DNA from: JACMLX01 sp031374935
Lineage (GTDB): Bacteria > Gemmatimonadota > Gemmatimonadetes > Gemmatimonadales > Gemmatimonadaceae
DNA: 64,000 nt
Direction: 5' to 3'
Assembly (NCBI GenBank): GCA_031374935.1
Contig: JANMHB010000113.1
Coordinates: 62,001-126,000, forward strand
The notes under the pieces are model-generated. The model made no database searches. It was not told the DNA's origin and saw only the letters and a list, made by a program, of their open reading frames with translations. The position numbers and the translations under genes are program-made. The first letter of the stretch is position 1. Each line of letters opens with the position of its first letter. Of the stretch, positions 8,137 to 15,381 are shown one piece after another.

Positions 8137-8877
8137 TTACATCACCATGCCGCCATCCACCACGAGAACTTGCCCCGTGATGTAGGACGCATGGTCCGAG
8201 GCAAGGAAAGCCACCGCCGACGCGATGTCGGCGGGACTGCCAAGCCGCTCCAGCGGAATCTGCCCCTCGAGGGCCTTCCGCTGGTCGTCGCCGAGGGCGG
8301 CGGTCATGTCGGTGGCAATGAACCCGGGTGCCACCGCGTTGCAGAGGATGTTGCGCGACGCCAGCTCTTTCGCGACCGACTTGGTCAGGCCGATGAGCCC
8401 CGCCTTGCTCGCCGCGTAGTTGGCCTGCCCACGATTGCCGATCACGCCGACGACACTGCTGATGTTGATGATCCGGCCGCTGCGCCGCTTCATCATGCCG
8501 CGTGACGCAGCGCGAATGCTGGCGAATGCGCCGCGCAGATTGGCGTCGATGACGGTATCCCAGTCTTCGTCCTTGAGCCGCATGATGAGGTTGTCCTTCG
8601 TCAGCCCCGCGTTGTTCACCAGGATGTCGAGTGTGCCGAACGCCTGCTCGACATCGGCGACCAGTGTACTGACCTGCGCGGTGTCGCTCACATCGCAGGC
8701 GAATCCCTTGGCGCCACGGCCGATCTCGGCTGCGGCCGCCTCGGCACGCGGCAGATCGCGCCCGACGATGGCGACGCGCGCGCCGGCACCCGCCAGCGTG
8801 TCGGCGATCGCCCGCCCGATGCCTCGGGTGCTGCCGGTGACCAGAGCCACCTTGCCCGTCAAATCGATCTGCATCAT
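8137..8877 (-). CDS. fabG: 3-oxoacyl-ACP reductase
   Basis: An NADPH-dependent short-chain dehydrogenase (246 aa) that reduces 3-oxoacyl-ACP. The cofactor motif TGSTRGIGRAIA is at residues 15-26 and NNAG at 88-91. The catalytic Ser141-Tyr154-Lys158 set lies in ISSVVGVIGNRGQANYAASK, the FabG-specific version of the motif. Two ATG codons stand in tandem at the start (8877 and 8874), the first overlapping the fabD stop. The position in the fab cluster makes FabG far more likely than another SDR. Confidence 0.96.
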   Translation of the reverse strand: MMQIDLTGKVALVTGSTRGIGRAIADTLAGAGARVAIVGRDLPRAEAAAAEIGRGAKGFACDVSDTAQVSTLVADVEQAFGTLDILVNNAGLTKDNLIMRLKDEDWDTVIDANLRGAFASIRAASRGMMKRRSGRIINISSVVGVIGNRGQANYAASKAGLIGLTKSVAKELASRNILCNAVAPGFIATDMTAALGDDQRKALEGQIPLERLGSPADIASAVAFLASDHASYITGQVLVVDGGMVM

Positions 8878-9815
8878 GCTGGCTGGAGTGCGAGAATCGC
8901 GTCGAGATTGGCCGCTGTCCCAGCCGGCAGCACCGTCGCATCGGGGAGAATTTTCCGGATGAGTCCGCCAAGGACATGCCCCGGGCCGAGCTCGATGAAC
9001 GTGATGCCCGGAAAGTCGGCGGCGATGTGGCGAATCGTTTCAGTCCAGCGCACGGGCGCCGTGATCTGATCGGCCAGCAGCTGACGCGATGCCTCCGCAC
9101 CGCTCACCGGCTTCCCGGTGATGTTCGCATACACCGGAATCTGGGCGTCGTGCATCTCCACGTCAGCGAGTGCGGCTTCCCAACCCGACCGCGCAGCTTC
9201 CATCAGTGGCGAATGGAATGCGCCGCCGACCTGCAGCTTCATGCACTTGCGCGCGCCGTGTTCCTTGGCCAGCTCGATGAGGCGATCGACACCGGCCACT
9301 TCGCCCGAGACGACCACCTGCCCCGGTGAATTGAAGTTGGCCGGGACCACGACACCGGCCTCGCGGGTGGCGCGGTCACAGAGTTCGCGCACGCGGACGG
9401 TCAGATCACCCAGAATGGCCGCCATCGCGCCCGGGCGTGCCACGCCGGCCGCCCGCATCAGTTCTCCCCGCGTACGAACCAGCTTCACGGCGGTTTCGAA
9501 ATCGAACGTGCCGGCGGCGACATGGGCAGTGAATTCGCCGAGAGAGTGCCCGGCCGCACAACGCATGCGCGGCCCGAAGCGCTCCGCCAGCAGTCGCCAG
9601 ACCGCCACGCCATGCGTGAGCAGTGCCGGCTGCGCATTGTGGGTCTCCATCAGCGTCTCGGCAGGCCCGTCGAAGCACAGCGTCGAGAGCGGAAACCCGA
9701 GGGCTTCGTCCGCCTGACGAAAGGTCTCTAAGGCCGAGGGATGCAGGTCGACCAGATCCCGGGCCATCCCGGGCTTTTGCGAGCCCTGTCCAGGAAACAC
9801 GAGCGCAATGTCCAT
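8874..9815 (-). CDS. fabD: malonyl-CoA:ACP transacylase
   Basis: FabD loads malonyl onto ACP. The N-terminus MDIALVFPGQGSQ is diagnostic, and nucleophile Ser91 sits in GHSLGEFTAHVA; the GGAFHSPLM segment holds the catalytic His. The start chosen is the ATG at 9815, which overlaps the fabH stop as TGATG. A GTG one codon upstream is possible but unnecessary. The product is 313 aa, typical for the family. The gene is followed by fabG with another overlapping junction. Confidence 0.96.
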   Translation of the reverse strand: MDIALVFPGQGSQKPGMARDLVDLHPSALETFRQADEALGFPLSTLCFDGPAETLMETHNAQPALLTHGVAVWRLLAERFGPRMRCAAGHSLGEFTAHVAAGTFDFETAVKLVRTRGELMRAAGVARPGAMAAILGDLTVRVRELCDRATREAGVVVPANFNSPGQVVVSGEVAGVDRLIELAKEHGARKCMKLQVGGAFHSPLMEAARSGWEAALADVEMHDAQIPVYANITGKPVSGAEASRQLLADQITAPVRWTETIRHIAADFPGITFIELGPGHVLGGLIRKILPDATVLPAGTAANLDAILALQPA

Positions 9816-10804
9816 CACAGGCGCACCACCACGGAACCCCAGGTGAAGCCGGCGCCGAAGGCGCAGAGCATGACGATGTCGCCGGTGCGCACACGCCCGG
9901 CCCGGATCGCCTCATCGAGCGCAATGCCGATGGAGGCCGAGGACGTATTACCGAAGCGATTCACGTTCACGTACACCTTGTTCATGGGAACATTGGCATG
10001 CTTTGCCGTGGCCTCGATGATGCGCACGTTGGCCTGATGCGGAATGAGCAGATCGATGTCGGTGCCAGTGAGCCGCGCGCCGTCGAGCGCACGATCACAG
10101 GACTCGGCCATCATCCGCACGGCGTGCTTGAAGACTTCGCGGCCGGCCATTCTCACGTAGGACGAGCGGTCTTCGAGCACGGGCAGCGAAAACGGCTGTC
10201 GCGCGCCGCCGCTCGGGCGCCAGAGCAGTTCGGCCAGCGCGCCATCGCTGCGCATGAATGACGACAGAATCCCGCGCTTGCCGTCGCTCCGGCGCACCAC
10301 GGCGGCGCCGGCTCCGTCACCGAAGAGGACGGCCGTGCTGCGATCCTGCCAATCGGTGATCGCGCTCATCTTCTCTGACCCGATGACGAGCGCCGTTTCG
10401 ATCGTCCCGGCGGCGATCAGTCCCTCGGCGACGGTCAATGCGTAGAGCCATCCCGTGCAGGCCGCCGAGATGTCGAAGGCCGCGGCGCGGGTCGCCCCGA
10501 GCACCGCCTGGATTTCGACGGCGGTCGCCGGCAGGAGTCTGTCCGGCGTCGCCGTCGACAGAATGATGGCATCGATCTCGGCGGCGGTGATGCCGGCCGT
10601 CTGCATCGCCTTGCGGGCGGCATCCGCTCCCATGCTGCAGGTGGATTCGCCGTCGCGTGCGATATGGCGCTCGACGATGCCGGAGCGCTCGAAGATCCAC
10701 TCGTGCGTGGTATCGATGCCGATTGCCTGGAAGTCGTGATTCGTCATCACGTGCTTCGGGACGCTGTGTCCGGTGCCGGTGACTGCGGCGATCGGGCGCT
10801 TCAT
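9815..10804 (-). CDS. fabH: beta-ketoacyl-ACP synthase III
   Basis: FabH starts fatty-acid synthesis by condensing an acyl-CoA primer with malonyl-ACP. The Cys116-His256-Asn286 triad is present in AACTGWLYAL, LIPHQANVRI and NRFGNTSSASIG. The protein is 329 aa and begins at the ATG at 10804, 61 bases after plsX. Nothing in the sequence alone decides whether it prefers acetyl or branched primers. Order plsX-fabH-fabD-fabG-acpP is classical. Confidence 0.96.
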   Translation of the reverse strand: MKRPIAAVTGTGHSVPKHVMTNHDFQAIGIDTTHEWIFERSGIVERHIARDGESTCSMGADAARKAMQTAGITAAEIDAIILSTATPDRLLPATAVEIQAVLGATRAAAFDISAACTGWLYALTVAEGLIAAGTIETALVIGSEKMSAITDWQDRSTAVLFGDGAGAAVVRRSDGKRGILSSFMRSDGALAELLWRPSGGARQPFSLPVLEDRSSYVRMAGREVFKHAVRMMAESCDRALDGARLTGTDIDLLIPHQANVRIIEATAKHANVPMNKVYVNVNRFGNTSSASIGIALDEAIRAGRVRTGDIVMLCAFGAGFTWGSVVVRL

Positions 10805-10865
10805 GGCCTCTCCTTCCGCTGGAATCGACGCACCGTCCTGCGGGGGCGTCGATCACGGCATGGTG

Positions 10866-11882
10866 TCAGGCCGCGGAAGCCGCCGCGGCGAGTCGTCGTC
10901 CGATATGCTCGGACATCTGCGACTCCGCCGCCCGTATGGCGACATTCACGGCGTTCTTGATGGCACGCGGCGATGAACTGCCGTGCGCAATGATGCTGAC
11001 GCCCCGGACACCCAGCAACGGCGCGCCGCCGTAGTTGGAGTGGTCCAGATGCGACAGTCCCTTCAGCATCTCGTGCGGGTCGGCGTCGATCGAGGCCGCG
11101 ATCATGCGGATCAGGGTCGGCGCGAGACCCTCGTAGAATTTGAGAATGACGTTGCCGGTGAATCCGTCGCACACCACGATGTCGAAGGGGCCCCGGTCGC
11201 AGGTGCCGGCGGCGACGTCCCGCCCTTCGATGTTGCCAATGAAGTTCATGTCCGACTGCACCAGCAGTTGGTGAGCGGCTTTCACCGCCGCATTGCCCTT
11301 TTCCGGCTCCTCACCGATGCTGAGCAGCCCGACTGCCGGATTGCTGCGGCCCATGATGTCCTCGGCATACACCAGGCCGAGCCGCGCAAAGTTGAGCAGC
11401 TCTTCCGGGCTGCAATCGACGTTGGCGCCGCTGTCGAGCACGACCACGGTCTGGAGCGCCGTCGGGAAGATGGCGCCGATCGCCGGGCGCTTCAGGTCAC
11501 CGTGCAGGCCGAGGATGTTATAGGATGCCGCCATCTGTGCGCCCGTATTGCCGGCACTGACGAAGCCGTCGGCCTCACCGTCGGCATGACGCTTGAGACC
11601 AACGGCCATCGAGGATTGCGGACGGCGGATCACCGCCGAGGGCTTGTCGCCCATCGCGATGACATCGGCAGCATCAATGATGTCGATCCGTGCGCGACAC
11701 GTGGCCAGAGGCGCGTATTCACCGCCGAGCGCCGAATCGAGCGCCCGCACGATATCGTGCTCGCGACCGATCAGCTGGATACGGTGCTCAGGGCCCAGAT
11801 CCGCCAGGGCGAGCAGCGCGCCACACACCGGTGCGGTGGGGGCGAAATCGCCTCCCATCGCATCCAGGGCGATCCGGGCCAA
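10866..11882 (-). CDS. plsX: phosphate acyltransferase
   Basis: PlsX makes acyl-phosphate from acyl-ACP for the PlsY/PlsC route to phosphatidic acid, acting at the membrane surface. The protein is 338 aa. The N-terminal ALDAMGGDFAP is the family hallmark, and GFVSAGNTGAQMA and CDGFTGNVILKFYEG are also typical. The start must be the TTG at 11882, because the only nearby ATG falls inside the conserved DAMGGD motif. TTG lies three bases after the rpmF stop, so translation is probably coupled to it. Confidence 0.95.
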   Translation of the reverse strand: MARIALDAMGGDFAPTAPVCGALLALADLGPEHRIQLIGREHDIVRALDSALGGEYAPLATCRARIDIIDAADVIAMGDKPSAVIRRPQSSMAVGLKRHADGEADGFVSAGNTGAQMAASYNILGLHGDLKRPAIGAIFPTALQTVVVLDSGANVDCSPEELLNFARLGLVYAEDIMGRSNPAVGLLSIGEEPEKGNAAVKAAHQLLVQSDMNFIGNIEGRDVAAGTCDRGPFDIVVCDGFTGNVILKFYEGLAPTLIRMIAASIDADPHEMLKGLSHLDHSNYGGAPLLGVRGVSIIAHGSSSPRAIKNAVNVAIRAAESQMSEHIGRRLAAAASAA

Positions 11883-11885
11883 GGC

Positions 11886-12068
11886 TCAGCCTTCCCGGGC
11901 CGCGATCCGCTGCTCGCCGCCGTAGTATCCGCATTCATCACAGACGCGATGCGGACGCTTCATGCTCGAGCACTGGGGGCACTTCTGAATGACAATCCGC
12001 GGCGCAACCTTGTGCGTGTTGCGGAGTCGCTTGCGCTGCTTGGATGTCCTGCGCTTCGGTACGGCCAT
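11886..12068 (-). CDS. rpmF: 50S ribosomal protein L32
   Basis: A 60-aa basic ribosomal protein. It opens MAVPKRRTSKQRKRLRNTHK and carries four cysteines, CPQC at residues 30-33 and CDEC further on, which form the zinc ribbon of the zinc-binding L32 type. It sits between the yceD-family gene and plsX, the usual bacterial arrangement linking ribosome and lipid synthesis. The zinc-free paralogue, if any, is not in the window. Confidence 0.97.
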   Translation of the reverse strand: MAVPKRRTSKQRKRLRNTHKVAPRIVIQKCPQCSSMKRPHRVCDECGYYGGEQRIAAREG

Positions 12069-12093
12069 CGGTCAATTCCCGGTATGAGGCGAT

Positions 12094-12603
12094 TTACGAG
12101 TCAGTCGTGTGCTCAGAGAGCCCCGCCCAGCGCGCGTCCCCTGGGACGGCGCAACTGCAGGCAGTCGTATTGCGGTCAACACCGCACGTCGGACACAGAC
12201 CTTTGCAATCTTCACGGCACAGCACGAATGGTGGGACTGCAAGGATCCACCCCTCGCGAACCGCCGGACGGACGTCGATGGTGCGCGACTTCGCGTCCAG
12301 CAGGAATACATCAGGGTCATCGTCCAGTCCGTCCTCGTCAGAACTGACGAAGAGGCACGAAATCGAATCGCCTGCCCTCACCGGCACCTCGATCAGGCAC
12401 CGGGTGCATTCACCAACTGCCGACCCATCGAACTCGCCGGTGAAATAGTACCGCCCTTCACCGGCGCTCGAGAGCCGACCCTGCACCGTCACCGGCGAAC
12501 TGGGCCGAACATCTCCATCCAGCCAGACGGCGTCGTCGGGATCAATCGATCCCTCCACCTGCACGGCCTGGCCATCAAGACTCCGGAGATCAACTGACAG
12601 CAT
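12094..12603 (-). CDS. YceD/DUF177 family protein (rRNA-accumulation protein)
   Basis: A 169-aa member of the DUF177 family, linked to 23S rRNA accumulation and almost always found upstream of rpmF, as here. The protein shows the family pattern: an early GSIDPDDAVWLDGDV strand region, a GECTRCLIEVP cysteine pair, and a C-terminal CREDCKGLCPTCG that looks like a metal-binding knuckle. The ATG at 12603 is preferred because LSVDLRSLDG follows directly. A promoter-like element ends about nine bases upstream, suggesting a very short or absent leader. Confidence 0.85.
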   Translation of the reverse strand: MLSVDLRSLDGQAVQVEGSIDPDDAVWLDGDVRPSSPVTVQGRLSSAGEGRYYFTGEFDGSAVGECTRCLIEVPVRAGDSISCLFVSSDEDGLDDDPDVFLLDAKSRTIDVRPAVREGWILAVPPFVLCREDCKGLCPTCGVDRNTTACSCAVPGDARWAGLSEHTTDS

Positions 12604-12611
12604 AGCCGTGC

Positions 12612-12640
12612 AAAATAGACGAGCCACACGCACAGGGCAA
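12612..12640 (-). promoter_or_regulatory. candidate promoter of the yceD-rpmF-plsX-fab operon
   Basis: Read on the minus strand, TTGCCC (12640-12635) and TATTTT (12617-12612) are separated by 17 bases. Transcription would begin at about 12605, two bases before the ATG of the DUF177 gene, so the message may be leaderless. No Shine-Dalgarno sequence precedes that ATG, which is consistent. The fit to sigma-70 hexamers is moderate. Confidence 0.45.
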
Positions 12641-12693
12641 GTGCCCACGGCATCATGACTTAGGTAGGCCCACCCGCACCGGGTGCTGCCAGC

Positions 12694-13107
12694 TCAGGCG
12701 AGGCCGGGGAAGAAAAATGCCGATTCCACCGCCGCGTTCTCGTCCGAGTCCGACGCGTGGATTGCGTTGCGACCCTTGGACTCGGCAAACAGCTTGCGCA
12801 CCGTCCCTTCAGCGGCCTCTGCCGGATCGGTTGCCCCGATCGCGACCCGCAGTGCAGCGACCGCGTCCGGCTTCTCCAGCACCATCGGCATGCAGGGCCC
12901 CGAGGTCATGAACTCGACCAATTCAGCGTAAAAGCCGCGCCCGCTGTGAACTTCATAGAACGTGCCGGCCTCGGCCGTCGTCATGTGCATCACCCGTGCG
13001 GCCTTGAGCACAAACCCCTGGGCCTCGAGATGCGCCAGGATCTTGCCGGCCTTCTGGGTGCCGAAGGCGTCCGGCTTGATGATCGTCAACGTGCGGTGTC
13101 CAGCCAT
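12694..13107 (-). CDS. ndk: nucleoside diphosphate kinase
   Basis: Ndk equilibrates nucleoside di- and triphosphates using ATP. The 137-aa protein opens with TLTIIKPDAFG, and the phosphorylated His lies in the C-terminal RNAIHASDS motif, followed by the usual acidic end. The ATG at 13107 has a good ribosome site: GGAG eight bases upstream. A terminator separates it from sucD, so it is probably monocistronic, although no clear promoter was recognised upstream. Confidence 0.96.
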   Translation of the reverse strand: MAGHRTLTIIKPDAFGTQKAGKILAHLEAQGFVLKAARVMHMTTAEAGTFYEVHSGRGFYAELVEFMTSGPCMPMVLEKPDAVAALRVAIGATDPAEAAEGTVRKLFAESKGRNAIHASDSDENAAVESAFFFPGLA

Positions 13108-13156
13108 TATACCGAGCTCCAGTGTGGTGCAGGCGCTGCGCGCCGTGGATTGTCTG

Positions 13157-13191
13157 AAAAACGCGCCCGGACACCGAAGTGGCCGGGCGCG
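13157..13191 (-). terminator. rho-independent terminator of sucCD
   Basis: On the minus strand a GC-rich stem of nine base pairs (arms 13183-13191 and 13162-13170, CGCGCCCGG/CCGGGCGCG) closes an inner three-pair extension with a four-base loop. It is followed by five T residues (13161-13157). It lies directly downstream of sucD and upstream of ndk. This is the best intrinsic terminator in the window. Confidence 0.8.
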
Positions 13192-13228
13192 ACCGAAAAA
13201 CTACTCCGGAACGACTCCGAGGCAAAAC

Positions 13229-14098
13229 CTAGAGGCGCGCCTTGACCAACTCCACGAAATCCATCGGACGCTTCGCGATCCCCATCCCGGCCTTTTCGAA
13301 CGCTTCGATCTTCTCGGCAGCCGTCCCTGCCGAGCCCGAGATGATGGCGCCGGCGTGGCCCATCCGGCGCCCGGGCGGTGCCGTCTGGCCAGCGATGAAC
13401 CCGACCACCGGCTTGGTCATCTGCGTGCGGACGAACTCCGCCGCTTCCTGCTCATCCGTTCCTCCGATCTCACCCATCATCGCAACCACCTTCGTCTGCG
13501 GGTCGGCTTCGAACGCCGCCAGCGCATCGATGAAGTTGGTGCCGTTGATCGGGTCGCCGCCAATGCCGACGCAGGTGCTCTGACCGATACCGGCCTTGGT
13601 GAGCAGGTTGACGATCTCATACGTGAGCGTGCCTGAACGGCTGACGACGCCAACCGGGCCGGGCATGCAGATGCGGCCTGGAATGATGCCCACCTTCGAC
13701 TGGCCAGGCGTGATCAACCCCGGGCAGTTCGGGCCGAGCAGGCGTGCGCCCATCTCCTTCACGTAGGGATACACCTTGGTCATATCCAGCACGGGCACTC
13801 CTTCAGTGATGCACACGATCAGCTTCACGCCGGCGGCTGCGGCTTCCATCATCGCGTCGGCCGCAAATGGCGGCGGCACGTAGATGACCGAGGTATTGGC
13901 TCCAGTGGCAGCAACGGCTTGCGCGACGGTGTTGAAGATCGGGACCGTCTCTTCGAACATCTGGCCACCCTTTCCTGGCGTGACACCGCCCACGACCTTC
14001 GTACCGTACTCCATCATCTGCCGGGCGTGGAACGAGCCGTCGCGGCCCGTGATGCCCTGCACCAGCAGCGTGGTGCTGTTGTCGACGAAGATGCTCAC
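13229..14098 (-). CDS. sucD: succinyl-CoA synthetase alpha subunit
   Basis: The alpha subunit (289 aa) carries the CoA-binding Rossmann domain and the phosphohistidine. VQGITGRDGSFHARQMM is near the N-terminus, and the active His lies in GRRMGHAGAIISG. GPNCPGLI and YVPPPFAADA also match the family. The GTG start at 14098 overlaps the sucC stop (GTGA). With SucC it makes ATP or GTP from succinyl-CoA in the TCA cycle. Confidence 0.96.
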   Translation of the reverse strand: MSIFVDNSTTLLVQGITGRDGSFHARQMMEYGTKVVGGVTPGKGGQMFEETVPIFNTVAQAVAATGANTSVIYVPPPFAADAMMEAAAAGVKLIVCITEGVPVLDMTKVYPYVKEMGARLLGPNCPGLITPGQSKVGIIPGRICMPGPVGVVSRSGTLTYEIVNLLTKAGIGQSTCVGIGGDPINGTNFIDALAAFEADPQTKVVAMMGEIGGTDEQEAAEFVRTQMTKPVVGFIAGQTAPPGRRMGHAGAIISGSAGTAAEKIEAFEKAGMGIAKRPMDFVELVKARL

Positions 14099-15237
14099 GC
14101 GGCGGCTCCGGTGGCGAGGGCGACGGCCTTCTGCACCGCTTCGTCCATGTCGGACGATGCGCTGAAGCCATTCTCGGTGAGAATCTTCATGGCGAGTTCT
14201 TCATTGGTGCCGGTGAGTCGAATCACGATCGGCACGGTGAGCGGATTGGCCTTCGTTGCCGTCACGATGCCGTTCGCCACGTCGTCGGTGCGCGTGATGC
14301 CGCCGAAGATGTTGAACAGGATGGCCTTCACGTTCTTGTCTGCGGTGATGATCCGCAGTGCATTGACGACCTTCTCCGGATTCGAAGAGCCGCCGATGTC
14401 GAGGAAGTTGGCCGGGTCGCCGCCGTAGTACTTCACGAGGTCCATGGTGGCCATTGCCAGACCGGCACCGTTCACCACGCAGCCGACGTTGCCGTCGAGC
14501 TTGATGAAGGTGAGGTTCGCCTTGCGCGCATCGACTTCGGCCGGATCCTCGCTGCTTTCATCGCGCAATGCCTCGATCGCCGGCAGGCGCTCGAGCTCAT
14601 TGTCATCGATCACCATCTTGCCATCCACCGCGACGACCTTGCCGGTCGGCGTGACGACCAGTGGATTGATCTCGGCCAGTGAACAGCCGCTTTCGATGAA
14701 GGCCGCATACAACTGCTGCATGATCTTCGCGGCCGCGCGGGCCTGCTTCACATCCTGATACAGGAAGAAGCCCATCTCCATCGCCTCGAAGGTACGCAAC
14801 CCGTAGCGCGGATCGACGGGATGGTACTTGATCTTCTCGGGCGTGGTGGCGGCCACTTCCTCGATGTCGATGCCACCGGCCGCACTCACCATGAACACCG
14901 GTTTCTTGGTGGCCCGGTCGACGATGATACCGACATACGCTTCGCTGCCGATGTCTTCGGCGACGGTGACCAGCACCTTCAGCACCGTCAGGCCCTTGAT
15001 GTCCATCCCGAGGATGGCGGTGGCCTTCTCGCGCGCCACGGCGGGCGTGGCACAATACTTCACGCCACCGGCTTTTCCGCGTCCGCCGACGTGGACCTGT
15101 GCCTTCACCATCACAGGCACGCCGTACTTCACGGCCAGCGCTTCGGCGGCGTCCGGCGTCGTGGCAATGTCGCCCTCGGGGATCGGGACGCCGTGGCGCC
15201 GCAGGATCTCCTTGGCCTGATACTCATGTATGTTCAC
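14095..15237 (-). CDS. sucC: succinyl-CoA synthetase beta subunit
   Basis: The ATP-grasp beta subunit (380 aa) starts with NIHEYQAKEILRRHGVP, the standard SucC N-terminus, followed by PVMVKAQVHVGGRGKAGGVK. DIGGSSNPEKVVNAL and FNIFGGITRTDDVANGI lie in the C-terminal ligase domain. The start is the GTG at 15237, with GGAG five bases upstream. A near-perfect inverted repeat (15249-15268) sits just upstream of that ribosome site. Confidence 0.96.
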   Translation of the reverse strand: MNIHEYQAKEILRRHGVPIPEGDIATTPDAAEALAVKYGVPVMVKAQVHVGGRGKAGGVKYCATPAVAREKATAILGMDIKGLTVLKVLVTVAEDIGSEAYVGIIVDRATKKPVFMVSAAGGIDIEEVAATTPEKIKYHPVDPRYGLRTFEAMEMGFFLYQDVKQARAAAKIMQQLYAAFIESGCSLAEINPLVVTPTGKVVAVDGKMVIDDNELERLPAIEALRDESSEDPAEVDARKANLTFIKLDGNVGCVVNGAGLAMATMDLVKYYGGDPANFLDIGGSSNPEKVVNALRIITADKNVKAILFNIFGGITRTDDVANGIVTATKANPLTVPIVIRLTGTNEELAMKILTENGFSASSDMDEAVQKAVALATGAAA

Positions 15238-15248
15238 ACACGCTCCAT

Positions 15249-15268
15249 CTGCGATCGGGCGATCGCAG
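15249..15268. promoter_or_regulatory. 20-bp inverted repeat upstream of sucC
   Basis: CTGCGATCG and its exact complement CGATCGCAG flank a GG centre, 11 bases before the sucC GTG and just upstream of its GGAG ribosome site. It could be an operator or a leader hairpin that affects initiation. No trailing T-run is present, so a terminator is unlikely. Confidence 0.45.
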
Positions 15269-15320
15269 CGACTGTGACGTTGAACAGCAGCACGCGCGGG
15301 TGTTCTCCGCCGGCGCGTGG

Positions 15321-15347
15321 AAAGGCGGCGCTCCGGATGAGCGCCGC
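15321..15347 (-). terminator. putative terminator after the nuo-pgm-UPF0182 unit
   Basis: A perfect nine-pair stem (15339-15347 with 15325-15333, GAGCGCCGC/GCGGCGCTC) with a five-base loop is followed, on the minus strand, by a short TTT (15323-15321). It lies 35 bases past the UPF0182 stop. The T-run is weak, so efficiency is uncertain. Confidence 0.5.
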
Positions 15348-15381
15348 AACTCCGGCGTCAAGATAACCGTCGGCCGTCGCG

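Noticed and set aside
12671..12685. Small hairpin between the DUF177 gene and ndk
   Set aside because: Six-pair stem with three-base loop and no T-run on either strand; likely chance in GC-rich DNA.
13107..13112. TATAAT hexamer spanning the ndk start codon
   Set aside because: A promoter here would start transcription inside ndk; the hexamer is a by-product of the start-codon context.
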